Of a stretch of DNA of 64,000 bases, positions 25,250-39,800 are shown piece by piece. The notes under the pieces were generated by a model. That model saw nothing but the letters and a program-made list of their open reading frames with translations, ran no database searches and was not told the origin of the DNA. A program made the position numbers and the translations under genes. Location of the stretch: contig OU342632.1 of the NCBI GenBank assembly GCA_910589415.1, positions 45,745,341-45,809,340 of the forward strand, written 5' to 3'. The stretch is from Malachius bipustulatus. Lineage: Eukaryota > Arthropoda > Insecta > Coleoptera > Melyridae. Within the stretch, counting starts at the first letter, position 1; each line of letters starts with the position of its first letter.

Positions 25250-25945
25250 AACTGAGTCACTTTTTGAAGAAAATTACATTTCTAACTAATTTTTGTGACT
25301 GACTGTAACTGGCCACCTTCGTGTTCTGCTCTCCTGCTTATAAATATAAAATAATGTTAGTCGTTACAGTATTCGATTATACCAACTATAAAACACAATT
25401 CTTTGTGGAACTCATCACTGACCACTTTCATGTTCTGCTCTCCTGCTTAGAAAAATGAATTTTACTCATGCTTCGTTTTCGATGATACTGACCTCGTGAC
25501 CTCTTTGTAAAAGGATTTTTGCTTATTACACGATCCTTAGTGGAACTCGACAACTGACCACTTTCCCAATCTGCTCTCCTGATTAGAAATACGGATTTTA
25601 CTCATTTTGCATCATCGTTTCGATTCCGGCAAACCAAAAAAGATCCTGGAACTTACAAGAACAACTAGTGATAACTACTGATAACTGACCACTTGCACGT
25701 TCTGCTCTCCTACTTGGAAATACGAATTTTGCTCATGACTATTCGAATCCGACAAACCGGGAGTGCATTCTGCTCTCCTGTTTAGAAATCGAATTTTAGT
25801 TATAGCTGTTTCCGTTATCAATAATTATTATTCTACGACATTACGGAGACTGTGGAACTGTTGACAGACCACTTTTGTATTCTGATCTCCTGCTTAGAAA
25901 TACGAGGTTACTCCTCTAGATTGTGCAGGTGAAATTGATCAGGAC
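25250..25945. repeat. dispersed repeat array, cluster 2 (uninterrupted copy)
   Basis: It matches cluster 1 unit by unit. It has the same opening (GTGACTGACTGTAACTGGCC; cluster 1 has a diverged form near 14680). The same internal GTGACCTCTTTGTAAAAG block is near 25497. The same close, TCCTCTAGATTG followed by CAGGTGAAATTGATCA, is at 25912-25942. Cores with TTCTGCTCTCCTGCTTAGAA recur every 100-150 bp. Confidence 0.75.
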
Positions 25946-26333
25946 TACGTTCAGAAATTACTCCGAGTATACAGAGCATCCTCCTCCAGAAACTATTGGA
26001 CTTATGTGAAGTTAGCCCCCGAATTGTCAAAAACCACAATTTTTTTCGAGTTCTGAGTAGAACACTTTAAATAGTTCCGCGGAGCAAAGCCCTTTAAAAA
26101 AATGAGGTGATAAAGAGTTCCTGTACATTTTCGCAAATAGTTCCGCGACTTTTTTTCGAGCTCTCCGGCTTCGCCATCGTGGTGGAAAACTCGTGCGTGT
26201 TTTAAAGACCTTAATGTAGAAATATTACAATGTAGAAATAGATTCAAAAAATTATTTTTTTTGAAATTTAATTAAATCATTATTATTACCTAAAAATTAA
26301 AAATACACAAATGACATTTTTGTCTGTGTGTGA
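25946..26333. other. intergenic DNA, nothing recognised
   Basis: ATAGTTCCGCG occurs twice (26077 and 26137). No gene was found. Confidence 0.35.
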
Positions 26334-26769
26334 AGGGTGATTTTTTAGCTCACCATAAATTTGTGACAAATGAAAGTAAGGTACATAGTATTAAAAAAAA
26401 ACTTCACACACATAGACATTATGTCCGATTATAATTAGTTAAGGAGTTACAGGACCTCAGAGTTTTCCGCATAAGAAGACAATTTATTAATATTTATTTA
26501 ACTTGGATAATTTTACATTTGGTTTTACCTATTAAAAAAAGTTTAAAAATAAATAAATAAAGAGGAGTGAGTTTATATAATTTTTTTAAAGGTAAACTTA
26601 AGTAAATATTCGTAAATTGGTAAATCGGCTTTTTATGTAGAAAATTTTGAGGTCTTGTCTCCTTAAATAATTAAAATCGGACATTTATGTTTATTTATAT
26701 TAAAGTTTTTTTAAGAACTACTTCATCTTTCATTTGTCAAAATTTGATGGTGAGGTAGTAAAACACCTT
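26334..26769. repeat. fold-back element, about 435 bp
   Basis: AGGGTGATTTTTTAGCTCAC and the following TTTGTGACAAATGAAAG pair with the inverted right arm (CATTTGTCAAAATTTGATGG, ending near AAACACCTTG). The middle blocks GACATTATGTCCGATT and AATCGGACATTTATGT also pair. Confidence 0.7.
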
Positions 26770-26811
26770 GTATGAGAAGAGGGGTTAAGTAGGGAAAAAG
26801 TTATACATGGT

Positions 26812-26998
26812 TAAAATGTGTTTTGGACTGTAGTTATTGACATCATCAGTGTAATTTCACCTTAATACGGATCTGCGCTCTTATTAGGTAAACTTCTTGG
26901 ACTAAGGTAAGTCCAAGAAGTTTAATAAGAGGGCAGACCATATTAAGGTGAAATTTTAAGTGATGATGTCAGTATAGCTATAGTCCCAAACACGTTTG
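26812..26998. repeat. short palindromic element, about 187 bp
   Basis: Left and right arms are near-complete inverse copies around a centre near 26905: AAACTTCTTGGACT pairs with AGTCCAAGAAGTTT, and AATTTCACCTTAATA pairs with TATTAAGGTGAAATT. Confidence 0.75.
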
Positions 26999-27880
26999 AA
27001 TTACTTTGTGAGCCATGTCATTGAATTCAGAATTAAAAAATCTTTCAATTTGTCCAATAAAAAATCCAGGGTCGTATTAAAAAAATCTTAATTCAGTCCG
27101 GCCCTGCAAATATTAATCGTACATAAATAACTGAAATCGCAAACATAAATCTGGTCAATAAATTCAATGAAAATGTGATATCAGTTTTTCCCGATCTTCA
27201 ATAATAACGTCAATAAATAAGAAGTAATTGAAATTTTTTTTTTTTTTCAAAATAATTCTATTTTGAACTTTTTTCCCCTTTAACCGACCCTGAATATCCC
27301 AAGGTTTCCGAGATCCCCATCATGCTGTTTAATCTTATCTCTGACACAGTGTATAGGTATAGTAATCTAATAATAATATGTATAATATGTCAATTAAGCT
27401 CGTATTTATATGACATATTATGTTCCGTAATAATTGGCAAAAAATTTAAAAGGGCGAACCACGCGATTAAATTTCTATCTTAAAATAATACTTATCATTG
27501 TTAAAAAATTAAACGATTTGATTATCAGGAACTTGTCAGTGAAAATATCCATATATAAATGATGCCTATATTTGTGACGTAAGACACGTGGTAGAAGAAA
27601 TATAAACAACGGGATAACGAGAACTTATAATAATTTAAGGATTATTAACTACTATGATATAACAAATTTGATTGTTTCAAAAATTAATTTTACATAATAT
27701 TATGATGAACAAATTTTCATCGATAGACGTGTAACGTATGGTTTAGATGTTAGATGTAACACCCACCACCTTCCAATAATTGCATTCACAGTAAAAAAAA
27801 TACATTAATTTTTTGTCGGTTTTCGTTCGTTCGTTTGATTGTTTGGTCCATGTGTCCAGTGGTTTCAATATTCGAACACA
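26999..27880. other. 5' flank of transporter copy 1
   Basis: AT-rich DNA with no clear core promoter or repeat. The region of about 100 bp before the ATG is somewhat less AT-rich (27810-27880) and may be the 5' UTR. Confidence 0.4.
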
Positions 27881-30800
27881 ATGGAAAAAGCTTTATCGAT
27901 AAAAGGGTTCAAAATTCATATAGAAATTCCTGTTTTTTTATATTTTTTTGCCGATTTAATTGCTGGTAAGTATTTTCATATTTTAATCCATATTGATGTA
28001 ATTCTCTAAAAAATAATTTTCAGGTTCACTTTTTCAAAATTTAATAATATATCGTACATGTTACTTTACATGTGGTTACAATAAATCAGATTGTGCATAT
28101 TTAGGAAGTGATAGTAAGGAAAATTACATCCAGAAATTAGAAGAATTAGTTCAACCGCATGCAACCTACATAATAATTGCTCCTACTTTTATACAAAGTA
28201 TTCTAAGTGGAATTGTGTGTTTATTTTCGGGACCATGGTCGGATAAGTTTGGGAGGAAACCTCTTTTACTATTGTCGGTTGCAGGTAAAACTTTACAAAC
28301 ACGGTGTCCGAGATAAGATGTGATGTGGAAGATTACTTATGTAAACCTATTAAAAAGCACTTATTTTCAATAATAAAACAGATAAGGCTAAAATAAGAAA
28401 AAAGAAAATTCGTGGGTTCAGGGTTCGAGCTCTTCATTGTCAAATCAATTTATCTTATCACTGATCTTTAAAAATTTTTTGTTTTCCGTCTTTTTTGAAA
28501 AAAAAAAATTATCGTAAGTTTGTGCTTGCCAAAAGATTAAATTTGAGCACCATGATGTGAATTTTAGTTCCAGAGAAAATGGCGTTTTTTTAAACTTCAA
28601 AAATACAAAAAACACGATATTTCAAAAACGTGTTTAGCGGGAAATTTTGGAAAAATTCGTTAGATATTCACCATAATGAAAAAAATGAACTTTTTTTATA
28701 CAGGTGGCCAAGAATTGATAACTTTTGAAATTTCAACTATTTTCTCATTTTTCTCAATGTAATTTTGAATTTGAAATATTTTGACGGCGATATTAGTTAA
28801 TAGGTATCGTTTATGATAATTAGAAAAAATTCACAAAAGTAATATAAAAACTAATTAAGTTCTGTCACATTTTTCTATGTTTTGATACAAAGTGTATTCG
28901 ATACGAAGAAACCGTCTAATAAGAAGTTGAAATGTATTTTCTATTTTATAAGAAAAAAACATAAATCATCATTTAAATTTGATAAGGTCACAAAAAATGT
29001 TTACTTATCATTTTCATTCCCTTATATAAATGATAATTTGATAAAACTGTATTCAAATAAATAGGAGATTGTGACAACTTGAAAACATACTTATCACAAT
29101 TTAAAAATTAATACCTTTGAAGTTTAATTGATTTATAACCTTAATTTACATTCGTTTTTTATGAACTTGAAAAGAAACATAATGTAAAAAAAATGAAAAT
29201 TTCGCTTTCGGTAGGTATTACTCCTGCAGACTTTGGTAATTATTATTATCAAATCCAAAATTTCACTGAGAAAAATTAGTAAAAAGTTGAAATTTCACAA
29301 GTTACCAATTTTTGGCCACCTTTATAAAAAAAAACTGAAATTTCTTTCATACCTGACATCGCATTTTCCGAAATTTCCCCCGAAACACTTTTAGTTCGAA
29401 ATATCATGTTTTTTTTGTAATCTTGAAGTCTAGAAAAACGCTATTTTCTCTGGAACTAAAATTCACACCATGGATCTAGTGTGCTCAAATTTAATCTTTT
29501 AAAAAGCAAACTTATGACAAAAAAATTTTTCAAAAAAGATGCAAATCACAAATTTTTGTATATGGTGCGAACTTTTTGGCGGACCCTGTAAATCCCGGAG
29601 TGTTATTCTTCTATATTTTCTCTATTTTCTCTATTCTTTTATGTCAACTAATCTTATGAAAATAGCAGAGAAGTACACTTGCTGATGTTTCATGTCGATG
29701 AGCTCCAACAAGAGCGAAATATTCACGCATCTTCAGCAGTGTTTCCTCTACTTTCGGAATGAAAGTAGAAAGCAGTGATGAGCATCACCCCTAGAAACCA
29801 CTAATTTCCCTTTTGCTGTCCATTTAATATCTTGCAAGAATTTCGCACTTACAATAAGAAATTTCGAATTTTAATTTTTTTTTTTCAGTAACGGTTGAAG
29901 TTACTGATTCTAAATTTTGTTGAGCATGTTCAATAGGTATTAATAGCCCAACCTTTTTCAAATTTAAACCGAGTATTTGTATCTTTATTGACAAACTTCC
30001 ACCATGTGTAGTATGTAGAGTTATACTTAAAGGGAATATCATATATGAACCTTAAAAAGTGTCAACTCCACTACTATGTTAATATACAGGATGATTTGTG
30101 AATTATTAAAAACATTAATTTTGCTAGCTAATATCTCAACGGATCATTAGAATTTTCTAATTTTTTGGTGCAACTGTACACTGTTATTCAGCATTAGATC
30201 AGCGTTCTCTAAACTTAGAAATTCCAGAAACGGCTTAAGAAAAATTGATTGGGAGAGTTCGTACCAAGAAGTTCAGCCACTATGTCGTATCACATAATAT
30301 TGTCATAATTTAAAATAAATGTTATAAACTGCAGATATTTTAACTGAAATATAAGTTAACATTTCTTTAATTAAATCGTTACTGTCACTTTGTATTATTT
30401 TCAGGACCGGGCTAAATTAACTAGTCAATTAAATTAAGCAGAAGGTCAAAAAAAAAATTTTGAAATGTTTTATACTTTAAGAATTCATGTCAATGAATTA
30501 TTTTTTTTTCTTGTGAACTTATTTGTTCAAATTTTGTATGTTTACATTCTTATGTACTTAATTCTATTATTTTTTATTTCTTTTGACTGTTCGTTATGTC
30601 ACATATATATAGTTTTCATTGTCTATTTGTGCACTTTGAAAATCCATAATTTCTTTTTTTAATCGTAATACATGGTAACTTCTTAATACAAACTCTACTC
30701 ATACTTCGAAATCCATTTTTCTTAAACCAGTCCTGGAATTTCTAAGTTTACAGAACACCAATCGAATACTAGATAACAGTAAAGAGTTGCACCAAAAAAT

Positions 30801-33800
30801 TAGAAAATTCTAATGATCCGTTGAGATAGTATAGTTAGCCAAATGAACAATTCTAATTCACAAATCATCCTGTATATTAACAGTGAAGGAGAGTTGACAC
30901 TTTTTAAGGGTCACATGATATTCCACATAATATGGTATACGTTTTTAAAGTTCCTCATGACTCACCCTGTATAATATAATAATTATACTACTTTTAATTC
31001 TTACATACCTATTTAATTATTCTTTGTAACATTCTTTGTGCAAGATTGTTCTGTTTTGTTATTTGATTTTTTTTTCTAATTTTATTAGCATTAGAAACGT
31101 TTTAAATGTCTTCTTCCCATAAATACAGATCACAATTTATCTGCAAAAATGATCAGCAAAACAAAAAAGATAGAAGAAGTTGAAAAATACAATCCTCCGA
31201 AAGTCCACGATCGTTTTTTTTTTAAATTCAAGCTATAAATCTAAAGAGGTCCTTTGAGTCACTGAAAGAGAATTTTGAGAGGACTATTCCAGACTAAGCT
31301 TCTATCAGTTAGTTTTTAAGTTCATTGTAAAATTTATGGGGCTAAACAAACAGAAAATATATTCAATTATAACTCCCTAAATTCATTCATTTGGAATTAT
31401 TTACAAAGAATTTATTAAAGTTCCTAATAATTATTGCAGGAAGAATGTTGGGCCAAGCATCTATGATATTACTAATTTATTTGGAAAACGTTTCTCCTGT
31501 TTATTTCCTGTTACCTGCCTTTTTAGAGAGCTTTTCAGGAGGACCTTATTGTTTTATAACAGCCGCGTTTTCTTATTTGAGTGACGTCACGTCCGAAGCA
31601 GGAAGGAGTTTCAGGTATAAAATAAAAAATATAACTTCAGTAATAATGTAATGTAACATAAAAAATTATTTCTTTAACTATATCATATAACAATAGTTAC
31701 TTAACGTTAAATTTTGAGTTTTCTTTCGTGTTACCTTAATCACTTGGAAAATTACGTAAATAAATAATAAAAAAAATCAGTTTTGATGTCTAGGCAGCAA
31801 AAGCATCATTTGGTTTCAAAAGTGGTTGGCAAAAAATTATAAATAATTAGATTAGTCATATTATGTGAAAAGTTACTTTAAAAATGTGACAATAAGTTAC
31901 TATTGCGTGATCGCTTTGGTACAGTAACACTAAATCGAACGTTTCAATAATACTTACAGTGAAGTCGTACTAACCGTCATGGTGGAAATATCCTTCCGCT
32001 ATCTCATCGTGATGCAACTTTTGTTATTGAAAATGCACATGCACTTCAGGTTAATGCTTATGATGCTCTGGGAGCGGTGCATGAGCAGAGATATGTTCAT
32101 TGTTCACTGTTCAGATATCAATTCGTTGTTTTAGTCAGGAAACATACCCTTTGCAATGCTATTCCAAATTGATTCGATTCTATTCATGAAAGAAGTCTGA
32201 AATAAGGTGGTGCGAGTTGTAACGATGTGTATTTCGGCCCGGTCTTGTTCTAGGTGGGATCAAACGGGCCACGTCTTTTAAACACTTCCTATTAAAATTT
32301 CTGTAAAACAGGCTCTGATCAGCTACTTTTCTTCGATCTTCGAGAGTATCAAAATTTTTTGTAAAATCTGGGTCCCCAATCAAGTGGATGATTCTTTTCT
32401 GAATGGAGTCAAATAATCTCAGTGTATGTTTAGAAGCTGAGCTCCAAACATGTGAACAGTACTCAAAGGATGGTCGGATTTGAGCCTTGTATATGAGGAG
32501 AAGCTGTTCAGGAATTTAAAATATTTTGTGCGGAAGAGTGTTTTTGAGAAGTACCAGACCTGCAACATGGTCATGCCAAGACATGTTCGCTGCGAGGTTC
32601 ACTTAAAGTATTAAGCGAAGAGATGATGATGGAGTAAGAAAGTGTCCCGCCATCACCATATCTGGCTCCAAATCGTTAGCCTTTTTGGATAGAAGTTGGA
32701 GAGAAGATGACTGCCTGGTTTTTTTCAGCATTAAATTGAACTTGATTTCTATCGCCCCAAGTTAGAATTTCTTGTATGTCATTGTTAAGTATGGCAACTT
32801 CTTGCTCTCCGCGAGTATGTGCGTCGATGGCAGATGTTCGCGCATTTAAGGTATAAGAAGATATAAGTAGTGTACCTCCTGTGATCGCCAAAACTGTATA
32901 CATATAGGGTATTTCTTTTGTTTCAAGAAAATCCTTGATAAATATGGGAAATATGGGAGATAAAATGGATCACCGAGACACACCGGTATTTATGCAAAAG
33001 GTCTCAGAAAGAACTCCATCGACTGCCACATGTCATAAGCCATAAGCCTGTCGAAAGCTCTAGAAATATCAGCGCAACCCCTCGATACTCCCCAAAGCAG
33101 TGCCACTTGTCGATAGTTATTTGGTAAGGTCTTCTTGCCTTTCTTGGGAATAGGCTGGATCCTTGCACATTTCCAGTAGGAAGGAAATATTTTCTTTTTA
33201 TACGACAGATTGAAAAGTCGACAGAAAACGGATGACAGCTCAGTGGCGCATTTTCTAAGTACGATAACAGGTACGTCATCGGGTCCAAAAACTCTGTTTG
33301 GGCCTAATGCTATCATAATGCGCTTTATGACACGCTGTCGGAAAACAATGTTTGACGTTTTGGATTCTACGGAACGGTCATTGGAGGGGTTCTTCCTTAA
33401 AAATCGATGGAAGAATATTTAAAAAAAAACTACCGTGGGTGCAACACCCCCGTCTCTCCGTGTAATTGGCGGAATTGTGGATCTGGTGAAGTTCCGACTG
33501 ACGGCCTTAGTGACCGACCAAAATGATTTCGAACCGGAGAGAAGTTTGTTCCTAACTCTTTGGTTGTGAGCTTCCTTGATTTGGTCTATTATTTCTTTGC
33601 ATCTTTTTCGAACAAGGATGAAATTGTGGCGAAAAGCCAGTTGTATGGACGATTAAATGAAAACGGCAGTAGCCTAATTTCTTAGAAAATTATTCTGAAA
33701 TAGAGATGGAACTGGGTAAACAGAAAGAGATTTTAATGGAACGTTAAAAAACGTATTAGGTATAACTTGTATATGAACCTTGCGGATGCAGCTAGTTAGT

Positions 33801-36800
33801 GTCAAATTTGAAGTAACAAAAGCAAAATCTTATTCACAGTAATGCCAATTTTCAGGGATTTAAGGACATTTAAGGACGAACACGTTAATTTTGAAATTAA
33901 ATTATGCAATATTTTAATTATAAATTATTTTCATAGTACATTATAGTGATTTTTTCAGAATGGGATTGTATCAAATAATATACACAGCAGCAGTATGTCT
34001 AGGAACCGCTTCCTCGTCGTATATATTCCATGCTGTCGGATATGCAGCAGCACATGAAATTTGTTTAGCACTAACTTGTCTAGCATTACTTTTCATATTT
34101 TTTTTCGTACCAGAATCTACAGAAAACCAAAATAGACCTGTGAGTATTATTTTAACAGAAATTCATAGTACGAGTAGTTACAACAATCATAATTTTTTTA
34201 GCAACCATTCAAAAGTATTTTTAAACTTCGTCATCTCTACGATATGTACAAAACAACTGTCGCGAAAAGAGACAATAATGGAAGATTGATCATAATCTTC
34301 TGTTTGGTAATCCTCTCTTTGGATTCAGTGGTGACTCTGGGAAATAGTGGCGTACAGTTCCTATTCCTTAGAGACAAATTTCAATTTTCCTTGCAAGAGT
34401 ATACACTTTTTTCTAGTCTGAATACTGTCGTGGGATTTCTTGGTTGTGTTATTGGAGTTTATTTCTTATCGAACTACTTAAAAATGACAGAATCGATATT
34501 GATATTTACAGGATTTATTTTAAAGGCAAATTCAATTTTAGTCTTAGGACTTGCTAGTGATAAGTGGCACGTTTATTTTTGTAAGTAAATATTCCATATT
34601 TATACTAAATGTATACCTAGCTAATCAATCAAAAAATAATACCTATACTTAATTTGAATTCTTTGCAGCTTTGATATTAGCTGGTTATAGTAGTATTATT
34701 TTACCTATGACATGTTCTCTTGTGTCAAAAATTGTGCAAGCGGAAGATTTGGGTAAAATATTTTCACTTCTGAATGTGATGACAGTTGCCTTTATAGGAA
34801 GCCTAGGACTGCCTATTTTTACTTCAATTTATAATTTAACACTTACTGTTGATCCAGGATTTATCAATTTTGTTGCCGCAGGATTTACATCTGTCAATAT
34901 AATACTGGCTGGGTAGGTAACTTAATTTTTTAATAAGTACTAAGTAGACGATATTTTTGTAAAATTTCTCTCGATATCTAACAAATGTACCACGTAAGAA
35001 ATCATTTTTATAATAAGTATCAAATACATAGCATACGTAGTCTATTGTTAGATCACATTTCACCCTCAACAGATTGTATTTTACCCCCCTTAAATTTTCT
35101 TTTTTCGAATAATAAAATTTCCGGGTCATCTTCACTAGTCCGGAGATATTAGGGATTGGGAAGGAGGGTAAAAGACCGCAATAGAAAGAAATTTTAATCT
35201 ATGCTTTTTTCACAATTCATTTCGTTTTACGTCTTCAAAAAAAGTTAATTAGTACCCAAATTTCGTACCAAAAAACACCGTAAGGCGCTCTGTGAATCGA
35301 GTACCACGAAGGTAAGCTTTTAATTTAAAACATTAGTTGAAGTACAATCTTTTCGACGAAAAACTATTTTTACTACCCCTTCGCGGTAAATTTTAAAACC
35401 CCTAAGGCAGATCAAAATATTGACAATAATTATTATAAAATACAAACTATAACTATACACAAAGTGAGTATAATAAAAGTTGTTGATCTTTAGCAGATAA
35501 AAACGATTTACCCACTCTGAAATCATCCCCATAATAATTCCTATTTCCACCTCATGAGAATTGATTCACAAATAATTTACTTGTACCCTTAAGTATTTTT
35601 TTTCAAACACTGTGCGGGGTAAAATCTTCTCCCAGTCGAACGAAAATTGGTGAAGCGATTTTAGCCCCCAAAGATCAATTCTTAAAAAAAGGAGGGAACA
35701 TCGGTCTTAAACAAAGTCGCTCTACTCCAGTAATTATGGGCTGCGAGATATTATGCTCATTTACCCAGCGTCAAGTAAACCAATAAATAGTAAAATAGAC
35801 GCCACCAACATCCAGAGTAAGACTGGGATTCGAACCCAATCCGAGGCAGTTCAACGGTTTAGTAGTCTCCACTTCTAACCCGACGAGCTCGCCGACGAGC
35901 CACCGCCGGCTCAAAAATCAATCCTCTTTCCTCCCGTTATGAAGTTAGTCCCGGTTTCGAAAAATGATTAATTTGTATGGGTTAATTCTTATAGGGAGTG
36001 GAAAAACGAAATCACGTGAATGGGAAATTTGCTAGGGGTTAGTGATTATGGTGGGAGGAGGGGTTGAATCTTCTAGGGGAATTAAAATTTACCGAATCTC
36101 GATCAAAGGTCGATCATACTTTAACTGTATGAACCCTTGAAATCTTTCTTTCGTCATACTACGGCGATTAATGCTATTTTTGAGAAAAGAAACTCTTGTT
36201 CCTAAATAAATTTCTTGGAAGGGGGTGGGCAAAATTAAATTTCGGAAACACGCGAACTAACGAAGGCCTTTGATTGCGATGTCCCCTCTCAACCTCGGAT
36301 TTTCCGGTCAAATTCACGTACACACAGAAAAATGATATTTTATATCAAGAATAATTATTGTTTTGAATTCTTTTATTTCAGTAAAGAGTATATTTTTTTG
36401 TATAAAGCATTTATTTTTATTATGAACAGATTGATTTATTCTGGGGAAGAAAAAAATATTCTCGACTTATTTATTTTAGTCAAAAAAACCTTTTTTGATT
36501 AAACCAATCCTTAATGATCAATTGAAGAAAATGCTCAAGTTTTAGTAAGAAACAACGCTATATTATCGAAGTAAGCGCACTTATTTTCATTTAAATCTAT
36601 GGTTTATTTGATGGAAGAAAAATGTTTTTTTGTTGGGTCAAAGATATCGAAATTTAAAATTTAGCCCACGCATTTTTATTTTGAAACGAGGACGTTTTGT
36701 GTCAAATATACATTTTCTTCAGTCGAGTAATCGAGCTAACCGGCATACGCAGTATAGTTATACGGATTGGACCCGCGTCCCGCCTGTTATGTGCCCTGTG

Positions 36801-39800
36801 CTGCTTGCTAACGACGAGTGACCATCGTAATAGGTAACGGGCAGTTTGGCCAAATCTAGTTCAAATAATATTGTACTTATATTGTATTGCGATGTGATGT
36901 GGTTAGATGTGTGTATGTTTTTTGCCATTCGACCGGCAGCTATTTTTAGTATGGAAGAGTTACTCGAGTCGTGGGATCTCCCTACACGTTAGTAGAAGTC
37001 TTCAAAGGTAAGTGAGGTACAATTTTATAGTAAATCGCTTAACGTAGATTAGAGTTGAGACATTAGGCAGCATCATTAATTACCTACATACCTAAGTATC
37101 TCGTTCACTATTATGTCATGTTATCAAGCTTTTTTTATTTTCATTGAATTCAATAATTTATTATTGAAGGCTACGTCTTCCTTTAGTGTAGGTAGCCATT
37201 TTCTTAAATTACTTATTCTATAACCGAATTATTACAGATAACGACATTACATTGGACAATATTTCACACCTATAACAAGTTCCATGATTAAGGAACTGAT
37301 ACCATCAATAATAATTGGCAAGAGACTACAATTTATAAACAAATTAAAAATCTACAAATCCGTCCAGGGAATGGATATGGTTCGTATATCTTATTATAAT
37401 TTACTACCTATTATACAAAATGTTAAAATATTTTGTCACCATATTATTTATGCGTCTTTCTTATACTTTCTGCTTATGTGAAACTCATTGTGTATAATAA
37501 ATAATAGTTAATTTTATATGTTTTGAAGTTTTGTTAAGTTAAGTAATCAAATTACATATTTGATGTTATATTTTTGTTTTTTAAGCAGTTCTAATGGAAT
37601 ATATAGTTTTTTATTAAAAATTTACGCCATTTCATTTAAGAATCCTTCCTCTTAATTTTAACAAATTAAAATATTGTATAGAATACAAATTTGTTTGCTT
37701 GAAACAATAAAAACAAATCATATGCTATAGTCAAAAATGTATCATTTTCAGAATCAGAATAATATATAAATTGTTTCATTATTAATAACACATTTTTCAT
37801 TTTAAGCAATAAATGTGTTCAAATCAAATATATCAGCTAACAATTTCAAAAGAGCTCATACATATTTCAATAGAAATAAACCCTTTCTTATTCCAAACAA
37901 TCCATTTATTTGGATCAAATATATTGTATATCAAATGCAAAAGTATCGATGAATTATTCAAAATATATTCTATTTCATTTCAAATATCAATATTCTTGAA
38001 TTCAAATATATCATAGATTAATCTTAAAACTATGTTCACTAGAAACTTAAAAATACTGTATGTTTGAATTGATGCAGCAGTTATTTTAATCAAAAAAAGG
38101 AATGCAAATAAATAATTTAATTATGCCAAGAAAATATTTGTTTGCGTATATGGAAAACTAAGATTTATTTGAATTAAGAATATTTTGTTCATATCTAATA
38201 AATACTTCTCTGTGTGTAGGTACGTGGGAAATGTACATAAAACATCCCTGACACAAGAGGCTGCATGGTATATTCGATAAAAAAACCACCTGAAAAAAGT
38301 TGAGGGGCAATTATTATAGACATAAAAATTTAAATATACAGAGTGTGAAAAACACGTGGAAGAAGTGAATGACACGTTACTCAGCATTGAAGAAGAAAAA
38401 AATATAGATATACAATTTCCCTCAGACAACTTAAAGTACTAATTTCCCGTGGACAAATCGAAATTATTAGGACAGTGGTGGTTATACACAAATAAATTCA
38501 TTCTCAAAACTGGAAAAATGTACAACTGGACAACATTGGTATCTGCGAGTCCAGGAAAGTTGATTTTGGCAATAGTCTTTCAATGTTTTTTTAATCTTTA
38601 TCTAAGATTTTGGTTTTTATATGACGGTACAAAATAACGTCACCACAATTTGACTTATTGGTAGTTAGTACTTTCGAATGAGCCCATGTAATATATACTA
38701 CCATTTGAAAAAATGAAGAAAATTGGCACTTTTCAAAACGTGGCAACCCTGATTAAACATTTTACATTTTTATTTCCAAAATATTTCGGACGACTAATTT
38801 GAAAATCTTTTAGTGAAAACGGAGTTCAAAAATGTCAGATAGCCACCTATACGTGATGCTTCAAAGTTGAGATATTTTTGCTGAAGAGGTCTAATAAATT
38901 CGAAACAAGAGATTGGAGACCCATATGACAGACCTTTTTGTATTTGTATTTCTCAATAGTCTTAGAAAATACAAAAAATATATAAGTAGGCCTTCGTATT
39001 AAAAAAAAAAGTAACTTAGCGCCATAACCGCTAACAACATATTATAAGCCTTTCATTTTCCGACACATGTTTTGAAACAACCTGTATAATAAGGTACAGG
39101 GACGAATTATATGAGACAGCCTATACATCAAGTAGAAGTAGGACACACCCTATACCCATAAAGAATACCTAAATATTATATCCTCTAAGCGCGGTCATCC
39201 AGACGGAAGGATAATTCAAAGGACTATACACGCAATTTCTTTGAGAAAGAGGACAATAATTTTATTCCTGTTCGCGAAAACAGTGGACTAGGTATCAAAA
39301 GCCTGTTACGACGTTGGAAGTTCACGAACACAGAAGCAAACCCTGGTATCAATACACCTGGTCTTGCGAGATAACTTAAGACAAATTTTTCAGAAGATTT
39401 AATAATAATTTCTATTGCCCACAACCTGTTGTTTTTCCTTACAAACAATAAACATATTTGAAACTTTTTAATAGCATGCAAGAAACTACAGGTAAGTTTA
39501 TTCAGAAAAAAGAAACATTTCTCATCTTTATTGCAAAGTTAGACATTTGATAACCTCGCACCAATTTCAAATTTTCAAGACAGCTAAGTTTGGTATATTA
39601 ACAAAAAACCTTCTTGCGCATCAATCGCAGAAATAGTGTATTTTTATGCGATCCAATTTATGAATATTTTCACCGCTTTTTAAATTGGCTTTCTGAAAAT
39701 TTCCCTAGTCAGGTCATATTAGCGTAGTGGTTTACTGTGAAAATTTCACGCCATCAATTTTCAGCCAATAAAGTACGAGCATTGCTTACCGTTGCCATGG

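Noticed and set aside
34914..34916. In-frame TAG as the natural end of transporter copy 1
   Set aside because: Copy 2 has an in-frame stop at the same place, immediately after its donor, yet clearly splices on to a further exon. A phase-correct tail exon exists at 42736. Kept as an alternative only.
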